DNA of 64,000 nucleotides from Sphingomonas sp. IBVSS2 (GTDB lineage: Bacteria; Pseudomonadota; Alphaproteobacteria; Sphingomonadales; Sphingomonadaceae). How positions within the stretch are numbered: the first letter of the stretch is position 1; each line of letters starts with the position of its first letter. This document shows positions 52,474 through 61,415 of the stretch, in pieces. Made by a program: the position numbers and the translations under genes. Location: positions 620,001-684,000 of the forward strand of contig NZ_NFUR01000002.1 of NCBI RefSeq assembly GCF_002127225.1, given 5' to 3'. The notes under the pieces are model-generated. The model did not search any database. It was not told where the DNA came from and saw nothing but the letters and a program-made list of their open reading frames with translations.

Positions 52474-52872
52474 TCAGCACGGCCCGGGCCGGTGCACCTG
52501 CAGCACGGTGAGGTGGCGATCGGGCCACAGGATCGACTGGCCGGTCCGCAGCCCGATCAGCGCCGCGCCGACGGGCGTGAGGATCGAGATTCGCCCCCGG
52601 GAGATGTCCGCGTCGGGCGGGTAGACGAGCGTGACGGTGCGCCGCGTGCCGTTGCTGTCGTCGACGAACTCCACCGTGGAGCCCATCGTCACCGTGTCGG
52701 GCGAGATGGCGGCCGCGCTGTGCAGCCTCGCGCGTTCGGTCTCGCGGAGCAGCAGCGCGCTGACCGCGGGAAAGCGGCGCTCGACACTGAGCGCCAGGCC
52801 GGCGAGCCGCTCGGCTTCGGAATCGATCATGTCGATCGGCGGCCGGCTGGCCGCCTTGCGGGTCTTGCTCAT
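52474..52872 (-). CDS. rnk: Rnk-like GreA/GreB C-terminal family protein
   Basis: A 132-residue protein with a short helical N-terminus and the GreA/GreB-type C-terminal domain (TMGSTVEFVDDSNG, ISILTPVGAALIGLRTGQSI), as in Rnk, a factor that binds RNA polymerase near the secondary channel. The long coiled-coil of true GreA is missing. The start MSKTRKAAS follows GGAG. It is convergent with the decarboxylase (7 bases apart) and is the first of the genes that interrupt the XrtA locus. The 207-bp gap to the next gene holds nothing recognised. Confidence 0.85.
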   Translation of the reverse strand: MSKTRKAASRPPIDMIDSEAERLAGLALSVERRFPAVSALLLRETERARLHSAAAISPDTVTMGSTVEFVDDSNGTRRTVTLVYPPDADISRGRISILTPVGAALIGLRTGQSILWPDRHLTVLQVHRPGPC

Positions 52873-53079
52873 ATTCTGGAACTCCCAGGCAAAGGCGGCG
52901 ATGCCGCCGGGGCGCCGAACGGCGCATCGCTTGGCCCCGGATCTCCGGGACATGCCTGAGGAGAACCCGGGGCTAGTTGCCTGCCAGGGACTGTCCCGCG
53001 TGAATGCGGTATCGCAGCGTGGGTGCGCGAAGCATCATGTGGGGAGGATGGAGCCTGGACCGGGCGTTGTCAAACCGGG

Positions 53080-54237
53080 TCAGAGGCTTTCGGCGACCAG
53101 CAGGCAGGCCAGCATCGCCAGCACCAGCGCGATCAGCGCGATGCCGAGCGCCGGCCAGCCCCAGGCGGCGACGACCATGCCGGCCAGTGGTGGGCCGAGC
53201 AGCGCGCCGCCCGCGCCGAACTGGGTGATCAGGCCGTTCGCCGCCGCGATCCGGGGATCGTCGGGCGTGGTGGCGCCGGCCTGGGCGGGCAGGCGGGCGA
53301 ACATCAGCGGCGGGACGAGGCCGCTGATCAGGGTCGCGCCGACGGCGAGGACACCGCTTTCGACCAGGCCCGCCCCGGCACCCCGATAGAGCCACAGGAC
53401 CAGCGGCAGCGTGGCGAGCAGGGCCAGCGTCGAGACCAGCATCATCCGGCGCCGGCCGAGCGCGCCGCCCCGCATCATCCACATGGCGGCGGCCGAGCCG
53501 GGCAGGGCGGCGAGCGAGGCCAGTGCGGTGATCAGCCCGACCTGCTCGATCGGGGCGCCGCTGCGCTCGACCAGGAAACTCGGCAGCAGCATGAGCAGCG
53601 CGCACACGAACAGCGTGTAGAGCCCGAAGGCGAAGGTGGAGATCCAGGCGGCCGGAGCGGGAAGCGTGATCCGCCGGCTGCTCGCGCCGGGAAGCGGGAA
53701 GCGGGTGAGCAGTGCCGTGATCGCGGCCAGCGCCACCGCCCAGACCAGCATCACGCCGCGCGGCCCCGCCAGCGTGACCAGCGAGGCAGTGACCGCGCTT
53801 CCCAATGCCAGGCCGACGGGCACGAACGTGCTCCACAGGGCGAGCGCGCGGCCGCGGCTCCGGTCGGTGGCGAGCGCGGCGATGGCGGTGGGCGCGACGA
53901 TGACCATCAGCAGATAGCCCACACCCTCCACCGCGCGGGCGGTGAACAGGATGGCAGGGTTGGGAGCGATCGCCTCGACCAGGCTGGTGCCGGCGAGCGT
54001 CGCGCCGCCGAGCAGCAGGAAGGCGCGCATGCCGAAACGGGCAAGGCCCAGGCCGGCGACGAAGCCGAACAGGGCGCCGCCCACTTCGAGGAGCGAGATC
54101 AGCAGGGCGATCTGGGGGAGCGACAAATGGAAGCTCTCGCGCAGGATCGGCGCGATGGCGGAGATCTTGGCCAGCTGCGCCGCGGCGAGGATTCCGACCA
54201 GCCAGAGTATGATGATTCGGGGCCAGGGCGTGCGCAT
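53080..54237 (-). CDS. MFS transporter
   Basis: A 385-residue major facilitator with about 12 transmembrane helices and the loop motifs AGLGLARFGMRAFLLLGG and RGRALALWSTFVPVGLALG. It resembles CynX/NimT-type or related small-anion transporters, but the substrate is not assignable. It lies 98 bp downstream of the XRE regulator gene on the same strand and may be controlled by it. Confidence 0.88.
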   Translation of the reverse strand: MRTPWPRIIILWLVGILAAAQLAKISAIAPILRESFHLSLPQIALLISLLEVGGALFGFVAGLGLARFGMRAFLLLGGATLAGTSLVEAIAPNPAILFTARAVEGVGYLLMVIVAPTAIAALATDRSRGRALALWSTFVPVGLALGSAVTASLVTLAGPRGVMLVWAVALAAITALLTRFPLPGASSRRITLPAPAAWISTFAFGLYTLFVCALLMLLPSFLVERSGAPIEQVGLITALASLAALPGSAAAMWMMRGGALGRRRMMLVSTLALLATLPLVLWLYRGAGAGLVESGVLAVGATLISGLVPPLMFARLPAQAGATTPDDPRIAAANGLITQFGAGGALLGPPLAGMVVAAWGWPALGIALIALVLAMLACLLVAESL

Positions 54238-54335
54238 GCGGCCCTGCTAGGGGCGGTGGCGGCCGATGGCCACGAATAGATTATACAAGGCCCGGGACGC
54301 GGACTCCCGGCCCACCTTCCGATCGGGGCGTGGCT

Positions 54336-54893
54336 CTATGCCGGGTCGCTCGCGATCGTCGTGGTGATGCGGCCGATCCGGCCATCGGCGAGCGGCACCG
54401 TCTCCCAGCGCATCGTGCCCGGCAGCACGGCGATCACCACGCTGCCGTTATGGCCGGTGTGGAACTCCAGCCGCTGGAACGGGCGATCATACCAGCCGCG
54501 ATCGGCGAGCCCTTCTTCCGCGGCGACGATCTCGGGGCTGGCAAAGGCCCAGAGCGAGCGGTTCAGGAAGCTGTCGGCACTGTCCGCCCATGCCATCGCC
54601 CGGGCGGGCGAGGCCGCGAGCAGGCGATGGGTGGCGTCGCAGACGAGATGCACCGGGACGCTCGACGTCTCGACCAGGCGCTTCAGCGCCGCGTCCGCGT
54701 CGTTGCCGGCATTGGCGGCGATCATCGCCAGGATGCGCTCGCGCATCGCCGCGTCGGGCTCGTGCATGCCGCTTTCCCAGCGCGAAACGCTGGCCTGGGT
54801 CACCGCCAGGTGCTCGGCGACATGACCCTGCTTGATCCCGTTCAGGATGCGGAAGCGGCGCAGGGCCCTGCCCACGGGGAGATCGTGCAGCAT
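54336..54893 (-). CDS. XRE family regulator with C-terminal sensory domain
   Basis: A 185-residue regulator. The N-terminal lambda-type HTH spans about residues 5-60 (LRRFRILNGIKQGHVAEHLAVTQASVSRWESG). The C-terminal ~100 residues look like a PAS-like or small-ligand domain (VHLVCDATHRLLAASP, GWYDRPFQRLEFHTG). The start at Met 54893 is the first good one for the HTH; the ribosome-binding site is weak. Neighbouring MFS and TonB receptor genes, on the same strand, are likely targets. Confidence 0.85.
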   Translation of the reverse strand: MLHDLPVGRALRRFRILNGIKQGHVAEHLAVTQASVSRWESGMHEPDAAMRERILAMIAANAGNDADAALKRLVETSSVPVHLVCDATHRLLAASPARAMAWADSADSFLNRSLWAFASPEIVAAEEGLADRGWYDRPFQRLEFHTGHNGSVVIAVLPGTMRWETVPLADGRIGRITTTIASDPA

Positions 54894-54992
54894 GGGGCGG
54901 AAAATAGCCTCCCCGGGCCTGGGGTCAATGCGAGGCCCGCTTGCGGTAGCCGCCAACGGGAGCGGCCGGGCGGCCGCTCCCTCGGGGATGGT

Positions 54993-57407
54993 TCACCAGC
55001 TCAGGCCGAGCCGCGCATAGACGTAGCGCCCGCCAAAGCCGAAGGGCGAGTAATAGGGGAAGCCGACCACGCCGGTGCTGTTGTTAGCGGCGATGGTATA
55101 GTCCGGATACACGTCGAACAGATTGTTCACGCCGAGTGCGAACTGTGCGCCCTTAAGCGCTTGATAACGCAGCTCGAGGTCAGTGATAGTGTGGCGGCCG
55201 CTATGGATGTCCGCCGCCGGCGTGGTGCCCGGCTGGTTGACGTCGCCATAATAGCTCGCCCGCGCGGTGATCGCGAGCTTGTCGAGCGACCAGTCGATCG
55301 AGCCCGTCACCTTCTGGCCCGGCGTGCCCTGCTCGATCGTCAGGATGCGGCTGCGGGCGAAGAGGACCGGCGCGGGGTTGATCGTGCCGGTCGAGGTGGG
55401 GATGCTGCTGCGGTCGACCTTGGTCTGGTTGAGATTGCCCGCGATCGTGAAGTCGAACGTGCCGGCATCGCCGGTGGGCAGGCGGTAATGCGCCACCGCG
55501 TCGATGCCGCGAACGCGCGAGCGCAGGCCGTTGATGAAGAAGCGCGCGGCCTGGGCGCCGGTATTGGTGCTGGCGAGCAGCGCCGCGACCTGGGGGCTGA
55601 AGCTCGCCTGGATATTCTCCGAAAGGGCGAGCTGGTTGCGCAGGCGGATCTGATAGGCATCGATCGTCAGGTCGAACCCGCCCGAGCGGATAACCGTGCC
55701 GACCGAGAGGTTGGTGGAGCGCTCGGGCTCGAGCGGCAGGCCGCCCAGCGCGGCGCCGACGACGCTGACCGAGGGGAAGGTGCCGGTGAGGACCGGCGAG
55801 CCGTTCTGGACCACCGAGGCGATCGAAGTGAAATATTGCTGCTGCAGGCTCGGCGCGCGGAAGCCGGTCGAGGCGGTGCCGCGCAGCGCGAACCACGGCG
55901 CGATGTCGTAGCGCAGCGAGACCTTGCCGGTCGCCGTGTCGCCGAAATCGGTATAGTGCTCGCCGCGGCCGGCCAGGCCGATCAGCAGCTTGTCGGTGAT
56001 CTGGGCCTCGATATCGAGATAGCCCGAGACGTTCTTGCGGCTGCGCTCGATGGCGTTGAGCGGAGAGAAGCCGCCAAAGCCCTGCGCGCCCGGCGCCTGG
56101 CCCGGCACGGCGCCGGTGGCGGGATAATTCCAGGAGGCCGGCTCGCCCGGCGTGATCTTGAAGCCCTCGCGGCGGCCTTCGACGCCGAAGGCGACGTTCA
56201 GCGACTGGAACACGTCGAACTTGCGCGACACGTCGAGCCCAGCCACCCACTGGTCATAGATCAGCGCGCCGTCATAGAAGCTGGTCGGCGACGCGTTGCC
56301 ATAGGCATAGTTCGCCGAGTTGCGGGTGTAATAGGCGATCTTGTTGCGGCCATATGCGACGTTGAGGTCGACGTCCCAGCCGGCGAGGTCGCCCTTGATA
56401 CCGAGCGCGCCGTTCGCGTTGGTCGACTTGGTGTTGATGATCGGCAGGAAGCCGTTCGGATAGATGCCGGAGACCGCGGCGGTGGCGGCGGGCAGGCGCG
56501 GGAAGGCGGCGCTGCGGCTGTCGCGATCCTGATAGCCGAACCAGCCATAGAGCTTGAAATTGTCGCCGATTCCGGTGCCGGCGTTGATATAGCCGGTATA
56601 TTGCTCGACCGCGGGATCGCCGAAGCGGCCGGTGACGCGGCTGGGGGTGACGCGCGGATCGAAATCGGCGCGATTGGTCGCCTCGCGGTTGAGATACTCG
56701 CCCGAGAGCGTGACATAGCCGTCCTCGCCAAAGCCGATGCCCTGCCAGGCCGAGGCGGTGAAGGCAGGCTCGCCGGTGACCGAGCGGCTGCCGCGCGCGG
56801 TGTCGATGTCGGTGGCGTAGAAGCCATAGGTGGCGGTGGCGCCGCCGCCCGAGCGCGCTTCCCTGAGCCGAACATTGATCACGCCGGCGATCGCGTCCGA
56901 GCCATATTGCGCCGAGGCGCCGTCGCGCAGCACTTCGATCCGCTCAAGCGCGGTGGCGGGGATGGTGTTGAGGTCGACGGCGGCGGCGCCGCGCCCGACC
57001 GAGCCGTTGATGTTGAGCAGCGCCGAGGCGTTGGCGCGCACGCCGTTGATCAGGACCAGCGTCTGGTCGGGCGAGAGGCCGCGCAAGGTGGCGGGGCGGA
57101 TCGCGTCGGTGCCGTCCACCGCCGAGGGGCGCGGGAAGTCGATCGAGGGGGCGATGGCGGCAAGGGCGGCGCCGAGCTCGGTCGTGCCCTGGTTGCGCAG
57201 CGCGGTGCCGCTCAGCACGTCGACCGGCGAGGCGGTGTCGAGCCGCGAGCGGCCCTGGGCGCGGGTGCCGGTGACCACGATCTGCGTGTCTTCGGGCGGC
57301 GGTGCCTGATCGGCCTGCGGCCCGGCGGTGTCCTGCGCGAAGGCAGGCGGCACGGCGAACGCCAGGGTGGTGGCGATGGCGAGGAGCGACGAGGAACGGA
57401 AACGCAT
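54993..57407 (-). CDS. TonB-dependent outer-membrane receptor
   Basis: An 804-residue TonB-dependent transporter. Signal peptide to about residue 25 (AFAQD), TonB-box-like TQIVVTGTRAQG near residue 43, plug with LRGLSPDQTLVLINGVRANASALLN and DAIAGVINVRLR, and a barrel ending in RLGLSW. Ligand unknown. The start at 57407 begins a clean signal peptide; longer forms upstream lack one. It is divergent from the FRG-domain gene across a 264-bp, AT-richer gap in which I see no operator. Confidence 0.94.
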   Translation of the reverse strand: MRFRSSSLLAIATTLAFAVPPAFAQDTAGPQADQAPPPEDTQIVVTGTRAQGRSRLDTASPVDVLSGTALRNQGTTELGAALAAIAPSIDFPRPSAVDGTDAIRPATLRGLSPDQTLVLINGVRANASALLNINGSVGRGAAAVDLNTIPATALERIEVLRDGASAQYGSDAIAGVINVRLREARSGGGATATYGFYATDIDTARGSRSVTGEPAFTASAWQGIGFGEDGYVTLSGEYLNREATNRADFDPRVTPSRVTGRFGDPAVEQYTGYINAGTGIGDNFKLYGWFGYQDRDSRSAAFPRLPAATAAVSGIYPNGFLPIINTKSTNANGALGIKGDLAGWDVDLNVAYGRNKIAYYTRNSANYAYGNASPTSFYDGALIYDQWVAGLDVSRKFDVFQSLNVAFGVEGRREGFKITPGEPASWNYPATGAVPGQAPGAQGFGGFSPLNAIERSRKNVSGYLDIEAQITDKLLIGLAGRGEHYTDFGDTATGKVSLRYDIAPWFALRGTASTGFRAPSLQQQYFTSIASVVQNGSPVLTGTFPSVSVVGAALGGLPLEPERSTNLSVGTVIRSGGFDLTIDAYQIRLRNQLALSENIQASFSPQVAALLASTNTGAQAARFFINGLRSRVRGIDAVAHYRLPTGDAGTFDFTIAGNLNQTKVDRSSIPTSTGTINPAPVLFARSRILTIEQGTPGQKVTGSIDWSLDKLAITARASYYGDVNQPGTTPAADIHSGRHTITDLELRYQALKGAQFALGVNNLFDVYPDYTIAANNSTGVVGFPYYSPFGFGGRYVYARLGLSW

Positions 57408-57671
57408 GGAGGGCCCACCTTTTCTTATGGTGAGCAAAATCTCTACCAACTCACTGGGAATTGATACAAAGGAAAGTTTGGCGCGGGGAAAAATGGAGTT
57501 GGGTGTTGTTGCGTCAGTGCAACATATCTCGGCTTGGAACGCGCCGCTGCGGAAATGGTTCCGCGGTTGTCGACGCATCCATTCATTCCGGTCCAAAAAT
57601 TCCCCGTGGCGGCCATTGCCGCGACTCCGATGGCCATGGTTAGGCAGGGGAAACGCCCGGGCAGAGTAAAT

Positions 57672-59075
57672 ATGTCGGATAACTTCAATTACATAGCTTT
57701 CGGTAACCCCGATTATGTCGAGGGGAAGATCAAGACGATCGGGATGAACCGTGCGCGCATGTTCGAATACACGCCCACCGACATCGAGGAGCGGCTTGGC
57801 GATCTGGACGCAAGCGCCGTCGCATTCCTGGAGAAGCTGCCCACTTTCCTCTGCAGCGAGGTGATGCGCAAGGGCAGGGGCGAAGGCGTCTCGATGCTCG
57901 TCAAATATGGCCGGATCGACGAGACCGATGCGGGGCGGAGAGAAGTATCCACCCGGTTCGAGACGCTCATCGATTTCGGCGAGATCGACTTTGCCGACCT
58001 CGACGAGGCCCGCGACCTGTTCGGCGCCGATGCCTATCAGCTCTTTCGCACGCATTGGGCCGTCAGGGCGGGAGATGCGCAGGCGATCCTGGCCGAGTTG
58101 GCGGAGCTCAAGCCGGGCTTGAAGCCGGATCTCGCGAAACTGGTCGCGCAGGAAGTCGAGCCGGGGGCCGCGGCACCGCCGCCGCGTATCCGCGAGACGC
58201 TAGGCGTCGCGGGCAGCGTCGAGGCCTTTCTGCAGCTGCTGTACAAGCTGTCCGGCGACGGGCGGGCCGACGGCGAGCCGTCCAGCGGCGAGGAAACCGA
58301 AAGCTTCTTTCGCGGGCATGAGGATGCGCGCTTCGAACTGACGCCGTCCCTCTTGCGGAAATCGGCGGATGGCGCATGGCAGTTCATGCCGAACGAGGAC
58401 CGGCTCTGCAAAGAGTTGCTCATTGCCCATTATGACGAGTTCCAGGCCGATCAATATCGCTTCGACCGCCTGGTCCGCATGCAGCATTACGGGCTGCCGA
58501 CCCGGCTCCTGGACATTTCGAGCAATCCGCTGGTTGCGCTGTTCTTCGCCTGTCACGGGAGGGACGGGCCGAGCGACGTCGACGGTGAAGTCATTGTGTT
58601 CCGAGTGCGATCGGACGACGTGAAATATTACGACTCCGATACGGTGAGCTGCCTGGCCAACATCTCCAATCTGACGTTCGAGCAGAAGAACGACATGGAC
58701 TTGAACCTCACCATGGAGGCGTTCAACGAAACCGAGGTCGCCGGAAAGCTGTTGCACCACATCAAGTCGGAAAAGGGGTTCTTCGAGCCGCGCATGGTCC
58801 CCGACGATCTCAGGTCGATCGTTTGCGTGAAGGCGAAGCGAACCAACACGCGGATCAAGTCGCAGGCGGGCGCCTTTCTGCTCTATGGGCATGACGCGAC
58901 GCTTTCCGAGGATGGCCAGGAGGGCATGGCGATTTCCCGGATCACGATCACCGACAAGGCGCATATCCTGCGGCAGCTCGACAGCATCAACGTCAATGCG
59001 ACTACCGTGTATCCGAGCATCGACCAGACGACCGTTCATCTCCGGGAGCGATATCGGGGAGGCCGTTGCGCCTGA
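57672..59075 (+). CDS. FRG-domain protein, candidate defence factor
   Basis: A 467-residue soluble protein. Residues 1-200 form a helical, acidic region with no recognised domain. The FRG domain begins with SFFRGHEDARFELTPSLLR (Phe-Arg-Gly at about 213-215) and includes MQHYGLPTRLLDISSNPLVALFFA (about 270-293, of which HYGLPTRLLD is the hallmark). The family is of uncertain activity and is often found near anti-phage or mobile regions. ATG 57672 follows a modest AG-rich element. It is a single gene, divergent from a TonB receptor, between the two halves of the XrtA locus. No partner gene (immunity, NTPase or phage) is adjacent. Confidence 0.85.
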   Translation: MSDNFNYIAFGNPDYVEGKIKTIGMNRARMFEYTPTDIEERLGDLDASAVAFLEKLPTFLCSEVMRKGRGEGVSMLVKYGRIDETDAGRREVSTRFETLIDFGEIDFADLDEARDLFGADAYQLFRTHWAVRAGDAQAILAELAELKPGLKPDLAKLVAQEVEPGAAAPPPRIRETLGVAGSVEAFLQLLYKLSGDGRADGEPSSGEETESFFRGHEDARFELTPSLLRKSADGAWQFMPNEDRLCKELLIAHYDEFQADQYRFDRLVRMQHYGLPTRLLDISSNPLVALFFACHGRDGPSDVDGEVIVFRVRSDDVKYYDSDTVSCLANISNLTFEQKNDMDLNLTMEAFNETEVAGKLLHHIKSEKGFFEPRMVPDDLRSIVCVKAKRTNTRIKSQAGAFLLYGHDATLSEDGQEGMAISRITITDKAHILRQLDSINVNATTVYPSIDQTTVHLRERYRGGRCA

Positions 59076-59244
59076 GCGGGCGCGGTCCCGCCGCGGGACC
59101 GCGTGCCCCAACGGGATGAAGCGACGAACGGTCCGCAAGGCCTAACCCGATATTTACCTCTCGCCCCCATAGCTGAGCGCGATCCTGTGCGGGTTGCTGC
59201 CGAGACGTCGGCGGCGCGCCTGCCCGCCGGGAAAGGAGCTCGGC

Positions 59245-59889
59245 ATGCGTTTCATCGGTTTCGGCAGGACAATTCTGGCTCTCGGCGCGGCGGCGGCGCT
59301 GCTGGCGGGGTGCGGCGGCGGGGGCGGCCGCCCGGAGCTGCCGCCCGCGGCTGCGGTGACGCAGCGCGAGGTGCCGAGCGACGAATATGTCATCGGCCCG
59401 ATGGACCAGCTCCAGATCTTCGTGTGGCGCAATCCCGAGCTGTCGGCGAAGGTGCAGGTGCGCCCCGACGGCCGCATCACCGTGCCGCTGATCAGCGACA
59501 TGCCGGCGGTGGGCAAGACCCCGGCGATGCTGGCGGACGACCTGAAATTCGCGCTGAGCGAGTATATCAAGGATCCGATCGTCTCGGTGATCGTCGAGAA
59601 TTTCAACGGGACGTACAGCCAGCAGGTCCGCGTCGTCGGCGCGACCGAGAAGCCGGCATCGATCCCCTATCGCGCCAACATGACCCTGCTCGACGCGATG
59701 ATCGCGGTGGGCGGGCTCAGCGAGTTCGCGGCGGGCAACCGCGCGCGGCTGGTGCGCTACGACCGGCAGACCGGCAAGCAGACCGAATACAAGGTGCGCC
59801 TGGGCGACCTGCTGAAGAACGGCGACATCAAGGCGAACGTCAAGCTCGAGCCGGGCGACGTGATCATCATCCCCACGAGCATGTTCTGA
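59245..59889 (+). CDS. Polysaccharide export lipoprotein, XrtA system
   Basis: A 214-residue Wza-type export protein. Lipobox LAGC with Cys23, then a Poly_export domain (YVIGPMDQLQIFVWRNPELS ... VQVRPDGRITVPLISD) and a SLBB-like region (VRVVGATEKPASIPYRANMTLLDAMIAVGG). It should form or gate the periplasmic-outer-membrane exit for the exopolysaccharide. Start ATG 59245 follows GGAAAGGAG. It begins the second XrtA block, 10 bp before the chain-length gene. Confidence 0.93.
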   Translation: MRFIGFGRTILALGAAAALLAGCGGGGGRPELPPAAAVTQREVPSDEYVIGPMDQLQIFVWRNPELSAKVQVRPDGRITVPLISDMPAVGKTPAMLADDLKFALSEYIKDPIVSVIVENFNGTYSQQVRVVGATEKPASIPYRANMTLLDAMIAVGGLSEFAAGNRARLVRYDRQTGKQTEYKVRLGDLLKNGDIKANVKLEPGDVIIIPTSMF

Positions 59890-59899
59890 GGTAGCGCGG

Positions 59900-61414
59900 G
59901 TGGGGAGCCTCTACGACGAGCTGCGCGGCGCACTGCACGCGATCTGGCAGCGGCGCTGGGTAGCGCTGGCGGTGGCCTGGGGCATCTGCCTGGCCGGCTG
60001 GCTGGTGGTGTCGCAGATGCCGAACAACTATGAATCGCGCGCGCGCATCTTCGTGCAGCTGCGCCAGATCATCCCGACCGACGGGACGACGGCGCTCAAC
60101 CAGCAGAAGGACCTCGACCGCGTCCGCCAGACGCTGACTGCTGCGGTGAACCTGGAGAAGGTGGTGCGCGGCACCGACCTGGCCCGCACCGTGGCGACCG
60201 ACCGCGATGTGGCGGACCGGGTGGCCGGCCTCCAGAAGGCGATCAAGCTGACCGCCCAGCAGGACAATCTGTTCGAGATCAGCGTCACCGCGCCGAGCGG
60301 CAAGCTCGCCCGCCAGATCACCCAGAAGCTGATCGACATCTTCGTCGAGGCGAATCTCTCCGACAATCGGGACCAGTCGAGCCAGTCGCTCGACTTCATG
60401 GACCAGCAGCTCGACGCGCGGCAGAAGCAGCTCGCGGACGCCGAGGCGAAGAAGGCGGACTTCCAGAACCGCTATCTCGGCTCGCTGCCCGGTACCGGAT
60501 CGATCGACGATCGCGTCTCCGCCGCACGCACCCAGCTCGGCCAGATCCAGTCCGATCTGGCGGCGGCGCAATCGAGCCTCAACGTCGTCAACGCCCAGAT
60601 GGCGAGCACGCCGGCCAATGTCGCCGGCGCCGGCGGCGGCGCGGTGACCGGCCCGGCGCGGGCGCGGCTCGCGGCGATCCAGGGCCAGCTCGCCGATGCG
60701 CGGGCCAAGGGCTATACCGACAGCCATCCCGACGTGATCGCGCTGAAGAACCAGCTCGCTGCCGCACAGAGCGCGGCGGCGCGCGAACCGGTGGTGAGCG
60801 GCGCTTCGGCCGGCGCTTCCAATCCGGTCTATATCGGCCTGCAATCGATGCGGGCGGACAAGCAGGCGACCGTCGCCGCGCTGATCCAGCGCAAGGCGCA
60901 GATCGAAGGCGACCTGAACCTGCTCCAGGCCAAGATGGCCGAAGCGCCGGGCGTGGCCGCCGAGCAGGGCGAGATCGAGCGCCAATATCAGGTGCTCAAG
61001 GGCCAGTATGACACGCTGCTCGCCCAGCGCGAGCAGATGAAGATCGCGAGCCAGGCGCAGAATGTCGCCGATGCCGACAAGTTCAACGTGGTCGATCCGC
61101 CCACCCAGCCGCGCGCGCCGAGCTCGCCCAACCGGCCGCTGCTGCTCACCGGCGTGCTGATCGCCGGCCTGGGCGCCGGCCTGGCCGCGGCCTTTGCGCT
61201 GGGCAAGCTGACGACGACCTTCCCGACCGCCGCCAAGCTGGAAAGGGCCAGCGGCATGCCGGTGATCGGCTCGATCGGCGAAGTGGTGACCGCCGCACAG
61301 ACCGCGATGCGGCGCCGGAAGCTGGTGCTGTTCGCCGGCGGACTGGCTGCCCTGTGCTGCGCCTATGTGGGGCTGATCGGCGTCGAATTCCTCCAACGCG
61401 GCATGGGAGCCTGA
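59900..61414 (+). CDS. XrtA-system chain-length determinant (Wzz type)
   Basis: A 504-residue polysaccharide co-polymerase. Transmembrane helices at about 20-38 and 407-430, with a further hydrophobic segment near 452-472. Between them is a large periplasmic region with coiled-coil stretches (DQQLDARQKQLADAEAKKAD, IERQYQVLKGQYDTLLAQRE). It controls exopolysaccharide chain length together with the kinase that follows. GTG start at 59900; the kinase ATG begins 2 bases after the stop. Confidence 0.94.
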   Translation: MGSLYDELRGALHAIWQRRWVALAVAWGICLAGWLVVSQMPNNYESRARIFVQLRQIIPTDGTTALNQQKDLDRVRQTLTAAVNLEKVVRGTDLARTVATDRDVADRVAGLQKAIKLTAQQDNLFEISVTAPSGKLARQITQKLIDIFVEANLSDNRDQSSQSLDFMDQQLDARQKQLADAEAKKADFQNRYLGSLPGTGSIDDRVSAARTQLGQIQSDLAAAQSSLNVVNAQMASTPANVAGAGGGAVTGPARARLAAIQGQLADARAKGYTDSHPDVIALKNQLAAAQSAAAREPVVSGASAGASNPVYIGLQSMRADKQATVAALIQRKAQIEGDLNLLQAKMAEAPGVAAEQGEIERQYQVLKGQYDTLLAQREQMKIASQAQNVADADKFNVVDPPTQPRAPSSPNRPLLLTGVLIAGLGAGLAAAFALGKLTTTFPTAAKLERASGMPVIGSIGEVVTAAQTAMRRRKLVLFAGGLAALCCAYVGLIGVEFLQRGMGA

Positions 61415-61415
61415 G

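Noticed and set aside
54330..57464. Open frame of more than 1,000 codons on the plus strand, opposite the TonB receptor
   Set aside because: Arg/Ala/Gly-rich shadow of a GC-rich gene; the minus-strand receptor has a signal peptide, plug and barrel. Other long antisense frames (for example 1085-2833, 2839-6030, 12144-14249, 17468-19984, 23413-27456 and 29446-32418) were dismissed for the same reason.
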